64,000 nt of DNA from Planctomycetaceae bacterium (GTDB taxonomy: Bacteria; Planctomycetota; Planctomycetia; Pirellulales; Pirellulaceae): NCBI GenBank assembly GCA_012729315.1, contig JAAYDI010000011.1, positions 16,094 through 80,093 of the forward strand, in the 5' to 3' direction. How positions within the stretch are numbered: the stretch's first letter is position 1; every line of letters begins with the position of its first letter. Both the position numbers and the translations under genes were made by a program. This document shows, in pieces, positions 44,740-54,543 of the stretch. Below the pieces are notes generated by a model, which saw only the letters and a program-made list of their open reading frames with translations, ran no database searches and had not been told where the DNA came from.

Positions 44740-45819
44740 CTAGCGTTTCACCCGTGTGTTGCCTTTCCAGATGTCCCAGATCTGCGTTTCGTCAGTCGGC
44801 TGGGCGTAGTCGGTTATCAGAGTCGTCGCCAGAGCGCCGCTGGCCCAGCCAAACTGGACCCACTCGGACGGCTCCCATCCTTTGAGGATGGCGTACAGCA
44901 AGCCGCCCACGAATCCGTCGCCGCCGCCGATGCGATCGAGCACCGTGATTTCGCGCGGTTCGACGATGTGCCAATTCCCGCTTTCGGACAGGATCGCGCC
45001 CCACAGGTGGCAGTTGGCACTGATGGCCTCCCGCAGCGTCGTGGCGAAGACCGAGGCGTGCGGAAAGGCCTGTTGGGCACGTTCGATCATCGTCTGGAAC
45101 TTGGCGATTTCGGTGGCGATGTCCTTGCCTCCCGCCGCGGGCCCCTGAATGCCCAGTCCCAGCTGAAAATCCTCTTCGTTCCCCATCAGGATGTCGGCGA
45201 CGGAGGCGATTTCCAGGAATATCTTGCGGAGTTCCTCCTCGCGGTTCTTCCAGAAGGAATCCCGGTGGTTGAGATCGAACGAGATGCGCGCGCCGTGTGC
45301 CTTGGCGGCCCGCGCGATCTCCAGGCAGAAGGCGCCGGTGCCGGGCGACAGGGCTGCGATCAGGCCCGACAGGTGCACGATCTGGACCCCCTCGCGGCCG
45401 AAGATCCGCTCCAGGTCGAAATCGCGGACGTTGAGTGTTTGGCCCACTTCCCCGGCCCGGTCGTTGTGCACGATCGGGCCCCGCGGTCCGTAACCACTGT
45501 CTGCCAGGTTGAACTGGTGACGATATCCCCAAGGCCCCCCCTGTTCGACATCCGGCCCCTCATAGTCCATATGCCGGCTCGCCAGGTCGTCCTTGATGAA
45601 GCGTGCAATCGGACTGTCCTTGACAAAGGTCGTCAGCACTTTGACGCGGAGACCGAGGTACGAGCAGACGCTGGCTACATTCGTCTCGGCGCTGGTGGCA
45701 TGCATGGTGAACGTATGGCTGCAGTGCATGGGTTGCCGCACAGTCGGGGTGAGCCGCACTCCCATACTGGTTGGCACGAGCAGGGCATAGGCACAGTCTT
45801 TCCGGAACTCCAGGCTCAT
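44740..45819 (-). CDS. PfkB-family sugar kinase (KDG-kinase-like)
   Basis: The product has 359 residues. ATG 45819 follows a strong GGGAGGTTTCT site; the frame is open to 46692 without support. PfkB landmarks: TNVASVCSYLGLRVKVLTTF (substrate-loop region), ARISFDLNHRDSFW, ILMGNEEDF, and the ATP/anion-hole motif DRIGGGDGFVGGLLYAIL with catalytic Asp in GGGDGF. The ending IWDIWKGNTRVKR is typical for 2-keto-3-deoxygluconate kinases. It would phosphorylate KDG or a related keto-sugar acid, fitting the sugar-acid theme and the DapA-family aldolase 3 kb away. Confidence 0.88.
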   Translation of the reverse strand: MSLEFRKDCAYALLVPTSMGVRLTPTVRQPMHCSHTFTMHATSAETNVASVCSYLGLRVKVLTTFVKDSPIARFIKDDLASRHMDYEGPDVEQGGPWGYRHQFNLADSGYGPRGPIVHNDRAGEVGQTLNVRDFDLERIFGREGVQIVHLSGLIAALSPGTGAFCLEIARAAKAHGARISFDLNHRDSFWKNREEELRKIFLEIASVADILMGNEEDFQLGLGIQGPAAGGKDIATEIAKFQTMIERAQQAFPHASVFATTLREAISANCHLWGAILSESGNWHIVEPREITVLDRIGGGDGFVGGLLYAILKGWEPSEWVQFGWASGALATTLITDYAQPTDETQIWDIWKGNTRVKR

Positions 45820-46059
45820 AGAAACCTCCCGATCATGCAGGGGAATATGCAGGGGAACTGAGTCTCCCTCCAGGTAATCGCATTTCCGGTCAAATGTCAA
45901 CGTGGTTGTCTTTCGACTCCGTGCGAGGTAGTTTGTGAGTCGAGTTCCTGAACTGGGCTGCCAGCATACGAGGAGACAGGATCGGCCGGATATAGATGGG
46001 GACACCTGCCCGGCAGTCTGAGTTGTCACACGTTTGTCATACTGAAAGGTCCGCCAGCC

Positions 46060-46383
46060 ATGCTGATTGTCCATGTACACGTGCACGTCAAAGCGGAATG
46101 CCTGGAGGCGTTCCGCCAGGCTACGCTCGCCAATGCCTCGCAGAGTGTGAAAGAGCCGGGTATTGTGCGTTTCGACGTGATCCAGCAGGCCGACGATCCC
46201 ACACGGTTCGTGCTGATCGAGGTCTACCGCACGGCCGACGACCCGGCCCGGCACAAGGAGACCGCGCATTACGCGGCCTGGCGCGACGCGGTCGCCGATA
46301 TGATGGCGGAGCCGCGTTCCAGCGTGAAGTATTCCCCCGTCCATCCTGCTGCGCCTGGCTGGGAGATGGCCGATGCGATTTGA
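46060..46383 (+). CDS. ABM-domain protein (antibiotic biosynthesis monooxygenase/LsrG-like)
   Basis: The product has 107 residues forming one ferredoxin-like ABM domain: [20 protein letters not shown], then [40 protein letters not shown] and [14 protein letters not shown]. Members act as small oxygenases or as isomerases such as LsrG. AAAGGTCCGCCAGCC precedes the ATG. Its stop lies 11 bp inside the next gene, the iron-containing dehydrogenase, so the two are translationally linked and probably act on the same small carbonyl compound. Confidence 0.88.
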   Translation: MLIVHVHVHVKAECLEAFRQATLANASQSVKEPGIVRFDVIQQADDPTRFVLIEVYRTADDPARHKETAHYAAWRDAVADMMAEPRSSVKYSPVHPAAPGWEMADAI

Positions 46384-47527
46384 GTTCGCCACCGCCACGC
46401 GCATTGTGTTCGGTACGGGAGCGATCTCGCAGGCCGGTGCGGCCGTGGCCGACCTGGGCCAGCGCGTGCTGCTGATCACCACCGACTCGGCGGAACTGGC
46501 GCTCCCGCTGCGCGCGCAACTGGAAGCCCGGCATTTGCCCGTCACCACGCTGACGGTCACGGGCGAACCGACCGTGGACCTGGTCGCGCACGGCGTGCAG
46601 CTGGCGCGCGACGCGGCCTGCGACGTGCTGATCGGTTTCGGCGGCGGCAGCGTGCTGGACACGGGCAAAGCCATCGCTGCGCTGTTGACCAACGGCGGGC
46701 AACCGCTCGACTACCTGGAGGTCATCGGCGGCGGCAAGCCGATCACGCAGAGGTCTGCACCGTGCATCGCGATCCCGACCACGGCAGGTACGGGGGCGGA
46801 AGTGACGCGGAATGCCGTGCTGGCGGCACCTGCACACAGAGTGAAGGTCAGCTTGCGCAGCCCGTTGATGCTCCCCTGCCTGGCCATCGTCGATCCCGAG
46901 TTGACCTATTCGGTGCCGCCCCACGTCACCGCCTCCACCGGCCTCGACGCGTTGACACAGGTCATCGAGCCGTACGTGTCCCGCGGAGCCAACCCATTGA
47001 CCGATGCGTTGTGCCGCGAGGGCATGCAGCGGGCCGCACGGTCGTTGCGCCGCGCGTATGACTGCGGCAGCGACGCCGCCGCGCGCGAGGACATGTCGCT
47101 CGTCAGCCTCTTCGGCGGGCTGGCGCTGGCCAACGCGAAACTGGGCGCCGCGCATGGCCTGGCCGGGCCCCTGGGCGGCATGTTCCCCGCACCCCACGGC
47201 GCGACGTGCGCCGCACTGCTCCCGTACGTCATGGACGTCAACGTGCGAGCGCTCACCCAGCGCGATCGCGATAACCCGGCCTGCCAGCGGTACGCAGAAG
47301 TCGCGCGGTTCCTCACCGGCAGCCCCCAGGCCCAAGCCGCCGACGGCGTGCAATGGGTCCAGGACTTGTGCCGTGATCTGGCGGTCCCTCCGCTCCGCAC
47401 CTATGGGCTGACGGAGGCGGACTTTGCCACCGTGACGGAGAACGCCGCGCGGGCCAGCAGCATGCAGGGGAACCCGCTCCGGCTGGAGCCGGAAGAACTC
47501 ACCGAGATCCTGCAGCGGGCACTCTGA
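46373..47527 (+). CDS. Iron-containing alcohol dehydrogenase family
   Basis: The product has 384 residues. It has the NAD-binding [17 protein letters not shown] (about 86-102), [16 protein letters not shown] (Fe-ADH signature) and the metal-ligand helix [21 protein letters not shown] with the conserved His residues. CHEVRON-like loop [20 protein letters not shown] carries the Asp and further ligands. It reduces or oxidises short alcohols, aldehydes or lactaldehyde with NAD(P). It overlaps the ABM gene by 11 bp. Lactaldehyde handling would fit a fucose- or rhamnose-type pathway, but that is inference. Confidence 0.92.
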   Translation: MRFEFATATRIVFGTGAISQAGAAVADLGQRVLLITTDSAELALPLRAQLEARHLPVTTLTVTGEPTVDLVAHGVQLARDAACDVLIGFGGGSVLDTGKAIAALLTNGGQPLDYLEVIGGGKPITQRSAPCIAIPTTAGTGAEVTRNAVLAAPAHRVKVSLRSPLMLPCLAIVDPELTYSVPPHVTASTGLDALTQVIEPYVSRGANPLTDALCREGMQRAARSLRRAYDCGSDAAAREDMSLVSLFGGLALANAKLGAAHGLAGPLGGMFPAPHGATCAALLPYVMDVNVRALTQRDRDNPACQRYAEVARFLTGSPQAQAADGVQWVQDLCRDLAVPPLRTYGLTEADFATVTENAARASSMQGNPLRLEPEELTEILQRAL

Positions 47528-47709
47528 CCAGCAGGCACCGCGGACGGCAGCCGCAGCAACAACGGAACTAGCGTCAGCTTCAGTAGGGGTTGGCAGGCAT
47601 CATTGGCTCCCCGCCCGCGCGCGTGTCACATACAATCAGAGGGTCGGGCACGCGCGGTGTGGATCCATCCGGTTCCACCTCTCGTGCCAACCGCGCGGGG
47701 GACTCGCTG

Positions 47710-48747
47710 ATGCAGGCTGAGGATTGGCTGGCTCGTGGAGCGTGTGGCAGTGTGGCGGTCCTGTGTGTCGCGAGCTGGTGGGTTGTGCCGCTGGCGGGAG
47801 CGGACGTGCCGGTCCAGGTGGGAAGTCGTTATGCGGCGCAGGACACGCTGGCTTGTGGCGACGAGTCCTCGGACGACGCGCGGCAGTGCCTGGCAGGACT
47901 GAGTTGGCCCCCCGCGGAGTTTGAAGTCTGGTGTGAGGAGGCGCAGCGCGGGTATGGTGATTTCCTCGTGCGGTTCCCGTCGCCTGTCACCACGGGTGAG
48001 GCCGCGAACGACCTGGTGGCCATGGAATGGTATGCCGTGCGGGACCGTGAGCGCAACCTGCGCCGCGTTCCGGCCGTCGTGGTGGTGCACGAGTCGGGGC
48101 GCAACATGCCGGTGGGGCGGATGATTGCCCGGGGCCTGCAGGCGCTCGAGCTGCATGCCTTTCTGATCCAGCTGCCCGGCTACGGCGTGCGGAAATCAAC
48201 CACCGCCACACAGGCAGCCACCACATTTGAGACGCTGCGGCAGGCTGTCGCCGATGTGCGCCGGGCGCGTGATGCCGTCGCCAGCCTGCCGGGCGTGGAC
48301 ACGGCAGCTATCGGACTGCAGGGAACCAGTCTGGGCGGGTTCGTCACGGCCACGGTGGCCGGCCTGGACCGCGGCTATGACCGTGTGTTCATCCTGCTGG
48401 CGGGAGGCAACCTGCACACGGTGATCGAGCAGGGAGCGCGCGATTCCGCAGTGCTGCGCGAAAAGCTCAAAGCGGACGGCATCGAAGGTGCGAAACTGCG
48501 CGAACTGGTGCGCGGTATCGAACCACTCCGACTCGCCCACCGGATCGCTCCGCAGTCCACCTGGCTGTACAGCGGCGAGTTGGACGATGTGGTGCCACCG
48601 GCCTGCTCCCGGGCACTGGCCAACGCGGCCCGCCTCCCCGACACTCACCATATCGTCCTGCCGGTCGATCACTACTCGGGCATCGTCCTGCTCCCCAGGA
48701 TCCTGCTGGAGATCCGGCAGGGCATGGTCCAGCCGGCCGGCAAGTAG
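47710..48747 (+). CDS. Secreted alpha/beta hydrolase (acetyl-esterase-like)
   Basis: The product has 345 residues. ATG 47710 with GGGGGACTC upstream begins a signal-like helix (SVAVLCVASWWVVPLAGA). A pre-strand loop with AVVVVHESGRNMPVGRMIAR gives the oxyanion region; the nucleophile elbow is GLQGTSLGGFVTATVAG, followed by Asp in LYSGELDDVVPPACS and His in VDHYSGIVLLP. This is a complete Ser-Asp-His set. It probably de-esterifies sugars outside the cytoplasm. It stands 180 bp after the alcohol dehydrogenase. Confidence 0.8.
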   Translation: MQAEDWLARGACGSVAVLCVASWWVVPLAGADVPVQVGSRYAAQDTLACGDESSDDARQCLAGLSWPPAEFEVWCEEAQRGYGDFLVRFPSPVTTGEAANDLVAMEWYAVRDRERNLRRVPAVVVVHESGRNMPVGRMIARGLQALELHAFLIQLPGYGVRKSTTATQAATTFETLRQAVADVRRARDAVASLPGVDTAAIGLQGTSLGGFVTATVAGLDRGYDRVFILLAGGNLHTVIEQGARDSAVLREKLKADGIEGAKLRELVRGIEPLRLAHRIAPQSTWLYSGELDDVVPPACSRALANAARLPDTHHIVLPVDHYSGIVLLPRILLEIRQGMVQPAGK

Positions 48748-48897
48748 GACACGCCCCCAACGCCTCCCGGCGCAGACATGCCGCGTGCCCTCGGACAGGC
48801 TCCCTTGCACTCCCCAAAACCTGCATCTGCTACAATACCGGCGACCACCAACGGACATCTTGATGACGAAATCAGGGGAATGAAATAGGGGAATACC

Positions 48898-49839
48898 GTG
48901 ACCGAACATGACGTTTTCAAACACCGGCGGTTCCGGGGGATCGTCACACCACTGGTCACTCCGTTGCTGGATCGCGACACCCTGGACGAGTCCGGGCTGG
49001 AGCAACTGGTGGAGCATGTCATCGCCGGCGGGGTACAGGGCGTCTTTATCCTGGGCAGTACGGGGGAGGCGCCGAGTCTGAGCTATCAGCTGCGCGGCGA
49101 ACTGATCGCCAGGACCTGCCAGCTGGTGGGGCATCGTGTGCCCGTGCTGGTCGGGATCACGGACACGGCGTTCGTCGAGTCGCTCAAGTTGGCCAGGGTA
49201 GCGGCCGAAGCGCGCGCCGATGCCGTGGTGCTGTCCACGCCGTACTACTTTCCTGCGGGGCAGACCGAATTGATGACCTACATAGAGCATCTGACCCAGG
49301 AACTGCCCCTGCCGCTGATGCTCTACAACATGCCCAGCCTGACGAAGGTCGCCTTCGAGATCGACACTCTGGAACGCCTGGCGGAGATCGGTACCATCCT
49401 GGGCGTCAAGGACAGCAGCGGCGATCTCGAGTATTTCGCCGCACTGGTGGCCCTGCGGCGCCGAGTACGTCCGGACTGGTCCGTGCTGATCGGCCCGGAA
49501 CACCTCCTCTCCGCCGCCGTCCAACTCGGCGGCGACGGCGGCGTCGCGGGGGGATCCAATGTATTGCCGCGACTGTTCACCGACTGTTACGAAGCGACGG
49601 CAAGTCACGACATGGAGCGGGCCGAACAGTTGACGCAGCAGATTCACGCGTTCCAGGATATCTACACGGTCGGCAAGTATGCCTCGCGGTATATCAAGGC
49701 GACCAAGAGCGCGCTGTCACTGATGGGCATCTGCAGCGACTTCATGGCAGAACCGTTCAATCATTTCCTACCACCCGAGCGTGCCGAGGTGCGGGCGATC
49801 CTGCAGCGATTCGTACCGGGTGAAGCGCTGCACGTCTGA
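48898..49839 (+). CDS. DapA/NAL-family aldolase or dehydratase
   Basis: The product has 313 residues from a GTG start; AGGGGAATACC precedes it. Catalytic features: GSTGEAPSL (54-61), YNMPSLTK with Tyr143 and the Schiff-base Lys171 in GVKDSSGD. The C-terminus is a little longer than in lysine-pathway DapA. The family covers dihydrodipicolinate synthase, N-acetylneuraminate lyase, KDG aldolase and 5-keto-4-deoxyglucarate dehydratase. Given the KDG-type kinase and absence of lysine genes, a keto-sugar-acid reaction is more likely. It converges with the flavoprotein gene, only 2 bp apart. Confidence 0.9.
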   Translation: MTEHDVFKHRRFRGIVTPLVTPLLDRDTLDESGLEQLVEHVIAGGVQGVFILGSTGEAPSLSYQLRGELIARTCQLVGHRVPVLVGITDTAFVESLKLARVAAEARADAVVLSTPYYFPAGQTELMTYIEHLTQELPLPLMLYNMPSLTKVAFEIDTLERLAEIGTILGVKDSSGDLEYFAALVALRRRVRPDWSVLIGPEHLLSAAVQLGGDGGVAGGSNVLPRLFTDCYEATASHDMERAEQLTQQIHAFQDIYTVGKYASRYIKATKSALSLMGICSDFMAEPFNHFLPPERAEVRAILQRFVPGEALHV

Positions 49840-49841
49840 CG

Positions 49842-51107
49842 TCAGACGCTCTCGCCTGCCAGCCAACCGGTACTGAAGGCGGCCTGGAAATTGTAGCCGC
49901 CGATCGGTCCGTCGAGGTCCAGTACCTCCCCGGCAAGGTAGAGGTGGGGGACGATTCGGCTCTGCATGGTGCGGGAGTCGACTTCCTTGAGCGCGATGCC
50001 GCCGGCGGTGACTTCGGCTTTCTCGAACCCCAGCGTTCCCGCGAGTGGAAGAGACGTCGCCTTGAGCGCCGCCACGAGACGGGTACGTTCCGCGCGGCTG
50101 AGTTCGGCCGCCGTGCGCAGCGCCGGCACGCCCGCCTCGGCCAGCAGTGCGTCGAGCAGTCGGCGCGGCAGTCGCGAGGCCAGCAGTGCCACCACCTGCT
50201 TCCGGCCGCGCTGGGCCGCCGCGTCCTGCAGTTCCCGGTCCAGCACGTCCGGCCGCACATCGGGCAGGAAGTCGCACTCCAGCCAGAGAGGATCCGGCCC
50301 CTCGTGCGCCGACACAACGCAGCTCACGTCCAGCGCCACTGGACCGGAAAGACCGAAGTGCGTGAACAGCAGCGACCCGCGCTGCTCGGCCCGCCGCGCG
50401 TCCCCCACCGTGGACCTCGACACCGCCCGCACTCCATTTGTCACGCGCACCCGCACGTCCGGCACCGTCACACCACGCAGCGTCTTGACCCAGCCGCTGG
50501 AGGTTTTCAGCGGCGCGAGCGCCGGACGCGGGTTGATCACCGTGTGCCCCAGCCGAGCCGCCCAGCCGTATCCGTCCCCAGTCGTGCCGCATCCCGGATA
50601 CGACTTGCCGCCGGTCGCGAGCACCAGGCGGGCCGCCGACAGTTGCCGGTGCGGCGTGACGATCGTGAAACCGGAGCCTTCCACCACACGCAGCACGTCC
50701 AGCACGGGCTCATCCAGCACCAGCGCTGCGCCACTTCGCTGCAACCGGCGGCGCAACGCGGCAAGCACATCGAACGCCCGATCACTCGCCGGAAATACCT
50801 TGCCGCCCGGTTCGACCTTCGCAGCCACCCCCTCGGCCGCGAACAACGCCACCACCTCGTCTGGCGACAGTGCCGACAGCGCCGAATACAGAAACGACCC
50901 CTGCCGCCCAAAGGCGGCCACGATCCCGCCAGCATCGGTGGCGTGAGTGAGATTGCAGCGTGTACCGCCCGACATCAGGATCTTGACGCCAGGCTTCGCG
51001 TTCTTCTCGAGCAACAACACGCGCCGACCCCGCTCGGCCGCTCGCGATGCCGACAACAGGCCGGCCGGGCCCGCACCGACCACGACCACATCCCAGGAGC
51101 TTGACAT
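49842..51107 (-). CDS. NAD(P)/FAD-dependent oxidoreductase, HI0933/YhiN family
   Basis: The product has 421 residues. The FAD-binding motif VVVVGAGPAGLLSASRAAER starts at residue 7, and the family-specific LMSGGTRCNLTHATD (about 45-60) and VLATGGKSYPGCGTTGDGYG follow. The C-terminal FEKAEVTAGGIALKEVDSRT and GEVLDLDGPIGGYNFQAAFS are diagnostic. The reaction is unknown; homologues are proposed to reduce RNA bases or other unspecified substrates. It lies head to head with the kinase-like gene across a 280-bp intergenic region. Confidence 0.93.
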   Translation of the reverse strand: MSSSWDVVVVGAGPAGLLSASRAAERGRRVLLLEKNAKPGVKILMSGGTRCNLTHATDAGGIVAAFGRQGSFLYSALSALSPDEVVALFAAEGVAAKVEPGGKVFPASDRAFDVLAALRRRLQRSGAALVLDEPVLDVLRVVEGSGFTIVTPHRQLSAARLVLATGGKSYPGCGTTGDGYGWAARLGHTVINPRPALAPLKTSSGWVKTLRGVTVPDVRVRVTNGVRAVSRSTVGDARRAEQRGSLLFTHFGLSGPVALDVSCVVSAHEGPDPLWLECDFLPDVRPDVLDRELQDAAAQRGRKQVVALLASRLPRRLLDALLAEAGVPALRTAAELSRAERTRLVAALKATSLPLAGTLGFEKAEVTAGGIALKEVDSRTMQSRIVPHLYLAGEVLDLDGPIGGYNFQAAFSTGWLAGESV

Positions 51108-51274
51108 GACGCCCGAAGTCTACCAATCCGTTCCGCTGGTGACGAGCCGGCGCCCAGGTTTCGCTCACCCCCCCAGTTATCCCATACCCCAGAATAACGA
51201 ACTTGAAACGGCGGCCGGTGAACCTCCGACACCGGCGTGCGACGGTTCAAGTAGCCCGGCGAATGTGGAGGGGT

Positions 51275-51296
51275 ACGACCCGCATCGCCGGGTCGT
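51275..51296. other. 8-bp perfect hairpin in the divergent intergenic region
   Basis: ACGACCCG and CGGGTCGT enclose the 6-base loop CATCGC. It lies about 90 bp ahead of the kinase-like gene and 170 bp from the flavoprotein start, so it could be an operator or leader hairpin; no U-tract follows. Confidence 0.4.
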
Positions 51297-51332
51297 GGGG
51301 GGGAGCAGACGCGGGGCAGGGCGGAACGAGTT

Positions 51333-51362
51333 TTGGCCGCGGCACTCCAAGCTTGTTAGAAT
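51333..51362 (+). promoter_or_regulatory. Possible sigma-70-type promoter for the kinase-like gene
   Basis: TTGGCC (51333-51338) and TAGAAT (51357-51362) are 18 bp apart. The transcript would begin about 51369, giving a leader of roughly 18 bases to ATG 51387. The -35 box matches consensus at 3-4 of 6 positions only. Confidence 0.3.
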
Positions 51363-51386
51363 AACAGTGTGGGAGTCGTCCGGTGG

Positions 51387-52013
51387 ATGGGAAGTGAATG
51401 TGCCTCGGCCCAGCAGGACGCCACGCCCCACATTGCCATCTCGCGGGAAGCGGGGGCGGGTGGATCGGCGGTCGGCCGGCGCATCGGCGAGTTGCTCCAG
51501 TGGGAGGTTTTGAACCGCAAGCTGCTGGACATGATGGCAGAAAAGTTCAACCTGTCGCGTGCGATGGTGGGAGTGGCCGACGAGACGACTTCGAACTGGC
51601 TGATCGAGGTGTTCGGCAAGTGGCTCGACCCGCGGCTGGTGACGCGGTCCGAGTACATTGTACACCTGGGCGAGCTCGTGCTGCTGGCCGCGCAGCATTC
51701 CAGCAAGGTGTTCGTGGGGCGGGGTGCCCAGCATTTCCTGCCGGCCGAGCGCGGCGTATCAGTCTTCCTGGTCGCGCCGCTGACGATGCGGATCGCGCGG
51801 ATTCAGGACGTGCGCGGCTGTTCGGAGGCGGAAGCCCGCCGGTACATTCGTGATACGGACCAGACCCGCCGGGACCTGATCAAGTCCCATTTCAACCGGG
51901 AGATCGACGATCCGCACCTGTACGATCTGGTGATCAATCGTACCCAGATCGATTCCGATGCGGCGGCGGAGCTGGTCGTCAACGAATGTCGGCGGCGATT
52001 TTCGCTCACCTGA
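51387..52013 (+). CDS. Cytidylate-kinase-like protein
   Basis: The product has 208 residues. ATG 51387 is chosen with GGGAG about ten bases upstream; GTG 51369 adds six residues. The P-loop is the degenerate AISREAGAGGSAVGRRIGEL used by the cytidylate-kinase-like family. YDLVINRTQIDSDAAAELVV closes the domain, and SHFNREIDDPHLYDLV contains the lid-like region. It may phosphorylate a nucleotide or another small molecule; no direct evidence. It is followed by CorA after about 125 bp on the same strand. Confidence 0.85.
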   Translation: MGSECASAQQDATPHIAISREAGAGGSAVGRRIGELLQWEVLNRKLLDMMAEKFNLSRAMVGVADETTSNWLIEVFGKWLDPRLVTRSEYIVHLGELVLLAAQHSSKVFVGRGAQHFLPAERGVSVFLVAPLTMRIARIQDVRGCSEAEARRYIRDTDQTRRDLIKSHFNREIDDPHLYDLVINRTQIDSDAAAELVVNECRRRFSLT

Positions 52014-52138
52014 TCAACTCGCTTTGCCGGCCCGCTGTGGTATGATGCGTCCGTTCCCCGCCTGTGCGTGGCAGCGGTCGGGGGGGCAGCGGCGGGCGTG
52101 TGGTCAGCGAGCGTGTGAACAGCGAGCGAGGTTGTGGC

Positions 52139-53269
52139 GTGAACGCTGCAGGTGACGAGTCTCAGAATCCGGAAAACAAGGCGGCCAAGCGTCACTGGGC
52201 GGAGGTGCTCGACCTGATGCCGCCGCCTGAACGTCCCGCGCAGGAACCGGGCGAGGTGCTTCAGCCGGGTTCCGGGATGCAGGTCACCTGCATCGATTAC
52301 TGTCCGGAGCAATACGCGATCGAGCAGGTGACCGACGTCGCGGACTTCCTGGCGCGCCATCGGCCGCCGTGGTCGGAAGTGCGTTGGATCCACCTCGCCG
52401 GTCCCGGCGATCCGGCGCTGATACACCTGTTTGCCGAAAAATACGAACTGCATCCGCTGGCGATCGAGGACGTGTTGAACCTGGACCAGCGTCCCAAGGC
52501 CGAGGACTTCCCGTTTTCTGAAGACCAGCTCGGCCGGTTGTTCATCATCGCGCGCGCCGTGGCACGCAAGGCGGACCATGTCGAGTCGGATCAGGTGAGT
52601 TTCTTCCTGGGGCGCAAGACGTTGGTCTCGTTCGAAGAGAAGGAGCCCGACCTGCTGCGGGCCGTCGAAAGTCGGATCCGTGACAATGTGTCCCGGATGC
52701 GGCATCATGATGCCAGCTTTCTCCTCTATTGCGTGATGGACCATCTGGTCGACAGTTTCTTCCCGATCCTGGAGGAGATCTCGGACAATCTGGACGAAAT
52801 CGAAGACTCTGTACTATACGGCACATCCGAGAATGTGCTCCCGGACATCTACCGGTTTCGCCGCGACCTGTCGCTGTTGCGGCGGATCGCCTGGCCGATG
52901 CGGGAACTGATTTTCAAACTGCACCGGGAGCCGCATGTCTGTCTGTCCGAAACAACGGCCACCTATTTGCGCGATATCTACGATCACCTGGTGCAGGTAC
53001 AGGATCTGCTGGAGACGTACCGCGAATTTGCCGAGTCGCTGACCCAGACCTACATGTCGCTCGTCTCGAACCGCATGAACAACATCATGAAGACCTTGAC
53101 GATCGTCTCGACGATCTTCGTGCCCTTGACCTTTCTGGCCGGCGTGTACGGCATGAACATGCCGATTCCCGAGAACGAGTTCAGTTGGGCATATCCGGTC
53201 TTCTGGCTGTTCTGCGTGTCGGTCGGGGGTGGCATGCTCTACATGTTCCACCGTCACAACTGGATCTGA
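52139..53269 (+). CDS. corA: CorA-type magnesium/cobalt transporter
   Basis: The product has 376 residues from GTG 52139, with GCGAGGTTGTGGC before it; the start is not certain. A cytoplasmic funnel domain (HPLAIEDVLNLDQRPKAEDF, LHREPHVCLSETTATYLRDI) leads into a long helix and two C-terminal membrane helices. The pore motif YGMNMP lies between them, and the end MLYMFHRHNWI is basic as usual. It would import Mg2+. Its last 16 bases overlap the end of the convergent NapH-NapG-like gene, so their transcripts overlap at the 3' ends. Confidence 0.95.
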   Translation: MNAAGDESQNPENKAAKRHWAEVLDLMPPPERPAQEPGEVLQPGSGMQVTCIDYCPEQYAIEQVTDVADFLARHRPPWSEVRWIHLAGPGDPALIHLFAEKYELHPLAIEDVLNLDQRPKAEDFPFSEDQLGRLFIIARAVARKADHVESDQVSFFLGRKTLVSFEEKEPDLLRAVESRIRDNVSRMRHHDASFLLYCVMDHLVDSFFPILEEISDNLDEIEDSVLYGTSENVLPDIYRFRRDLSLLRRIAWPMRELIFKLHREPHVCLSETTATYLRDIYDHLVQVQDLLETYREFAESLTQTYMSLVSNRMNNIMKTLTIVSTIFVPLTFLAGVYGMNMPIPENEFSWAYPVFWLFCVSVGGGMLYMFHRHNWI

Positions 53270-54543
53270 TCGTGTGGTGGCCGGGCCCGGTGGTCTCCCA
53301 CCTGCGGCATGGGACGGACCACAATGGCCTTGCGCGGCTGGGTGGGGCAGGCCACCTGGCAGGCGCCGCACCCGTTACAGCGCTGCAGGTCCACGCACGG
53401 CGTGAGGGTGTACAACTGCTCGTCAAACACGAACCGGATCGCTTCGTAGGGGCACCGGTTGCGGCAGTTGGCGCACTCGCGAACGGCACCGAGCAGGCAG
53501 AGATCCATGTCGACTTCCGGCACCCCGATGACCGCCTGCATCTTCGCAGGCAGTGCGATCGGCGAAAGCGCTCCGCTGGGACACACCAGCGTGCATTGCA
53601 CGCATGATTCCCGGCAGTAGTCGGTGTCGAACGTGAGCAGCGGCGCCAGGAGGCCACCGATGCCGGTTTCCCCCGTGTCGGCCTGAATGATCCCGGCGGG
53701 ACAGGCGCGCGCGCAGTTCCCGCAGCGCAGGCACAAGCTGGAAAACCACTCCTCTGCGGCTGCTCCCGGCGGGCGGAGCACGGGTGTGCGCGGGGGATTC
53801 CAGCGCGCCAGGCAGGTCCCCCAGGCCAGACCGACCAGGCCTCCCAGAAAGGAACGCCGCCACACGACCGCGGCAGGTCGCGGGCGCGCGGGCGCGGCAC
53901 GGCGCGGCCCCAGACGCCGGGCCAGCATCCGCAGGCACTGGGCCGCAGCGTTGAGCACATCCTGCAGACCGCCCAGTGGGCAGAGCCGCGTGCACCAGGT
54001 ATGCGGCCACCAGAAACTGACGGCCAGGATGCATATCAGCCCCCACGCTCCCCAGCTCCACTCAATCCCCTGCCGGACGTGAAAGACGCCCACGGCTGCG
54101 CTCAGCAGGGCCAGCGGATCCAGCCACAGCAACACGGGATAGCCCAAGCAGGCACCGGCCAGGACGGTCAGCGCCAGCGCCGGGCCCAGCACCGGGACCC
54201 AGCCCGGTCGGCGCCGGCATCGGCGCCCCAGCCAGGAGGCTCCGTCGGCACAACAGCCGGTGGGACAGACCCAATGGCAGAACCAGCGGTGCCGGGCCGC
54301 TGCCAGCAACGCCAGCGCCAGGCCGGGAACTGCAAACACGGGAAACGCCGCGGTGGCGAGCACCAGCGACAGCGCCACAAGCGGACTGATCCCCGGCACG
54401 AGGATGGACCATGGCTCGAGTGGCAGGCAGACCAGGACCACGGCCACGGCCAGCACGGCGAGGCGCGCCACCCGGCGCGCAGGACCGCGTGCCGGCGCAC
54501 GTTCGGCCGGCGGCCGGTCCGCAACGGCAGGGTTGGCGTTCAC
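53254..54543 (-). CDS. NapH-NapG-like fusion: membrane quinol dehydrogenase with polyferredoxin domain
   Basis: The product has 429 residues. The start is GTG 54543, overlapping the stop of the FAD oxidoreductase by 4 bases. The N-terminal half is NapH-like: four or so helices and the two cytosolic cysteine motifs CHWVCPTGCC (89-98) and CTRLCPL (184-190). A twin-arginine string WRRSFLGGLVG (228-238) with a new h-region lies in the middle. After it comes a NapG-like domain, beginning VLRPPGAAAEEWF, with four CxxCxxCxxxCP-type clusters: Cys271-281, 310-321, 357-364 and 389-399. It should carry electrons from quinol across the membrane to a periplasmic partner. In other bacteria these are separate proteins. 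Confidence 0.82.
   Translation of the reverse strand: MNANPAVADRPPAERAPARGPARRVARLAVLAVAVVLVCLPLEPWSILVPGISPLVALSLVLATAAFPVFAVPGLALALLAAARHRWFCHWVCPTGCCADGASWLGRRCRRRPGWVPVLGPALALTVLAGACLGYPVLLWLDPLALLSAAVGVFHVRQGIEWSWGAWGLICILAVSFWWPHTWCTRLCPLGGLQDVLNAAAQCLRMLARRLGPRRAAPARPRPAAVVWRRSFLGGLVGLAWGTCLARWNPPRTPVLRPPGAAAEEWFSSLCLRCGNCARACPAGIIQADTGETGIGGLLAPLLTFDTDYCRESCVQCTLVCPSGALSPIALPAKMQAVIGVPEVDMDLCLLGAVRECANCRNRCPYEAIRFVFDEQLYTLTPCVDLQRCNGCGACQVACPTQPRKAIVVRPMPQVGDHRARPPHDQIQL

Noticed and set aside
45820..46692. 291-residue N-terminal extension of the PfkB kinase
   Set aside because: Overlaps the ABM and alcohol dehydrogenase genes. The kinase has a strong ribosome site at 45819.
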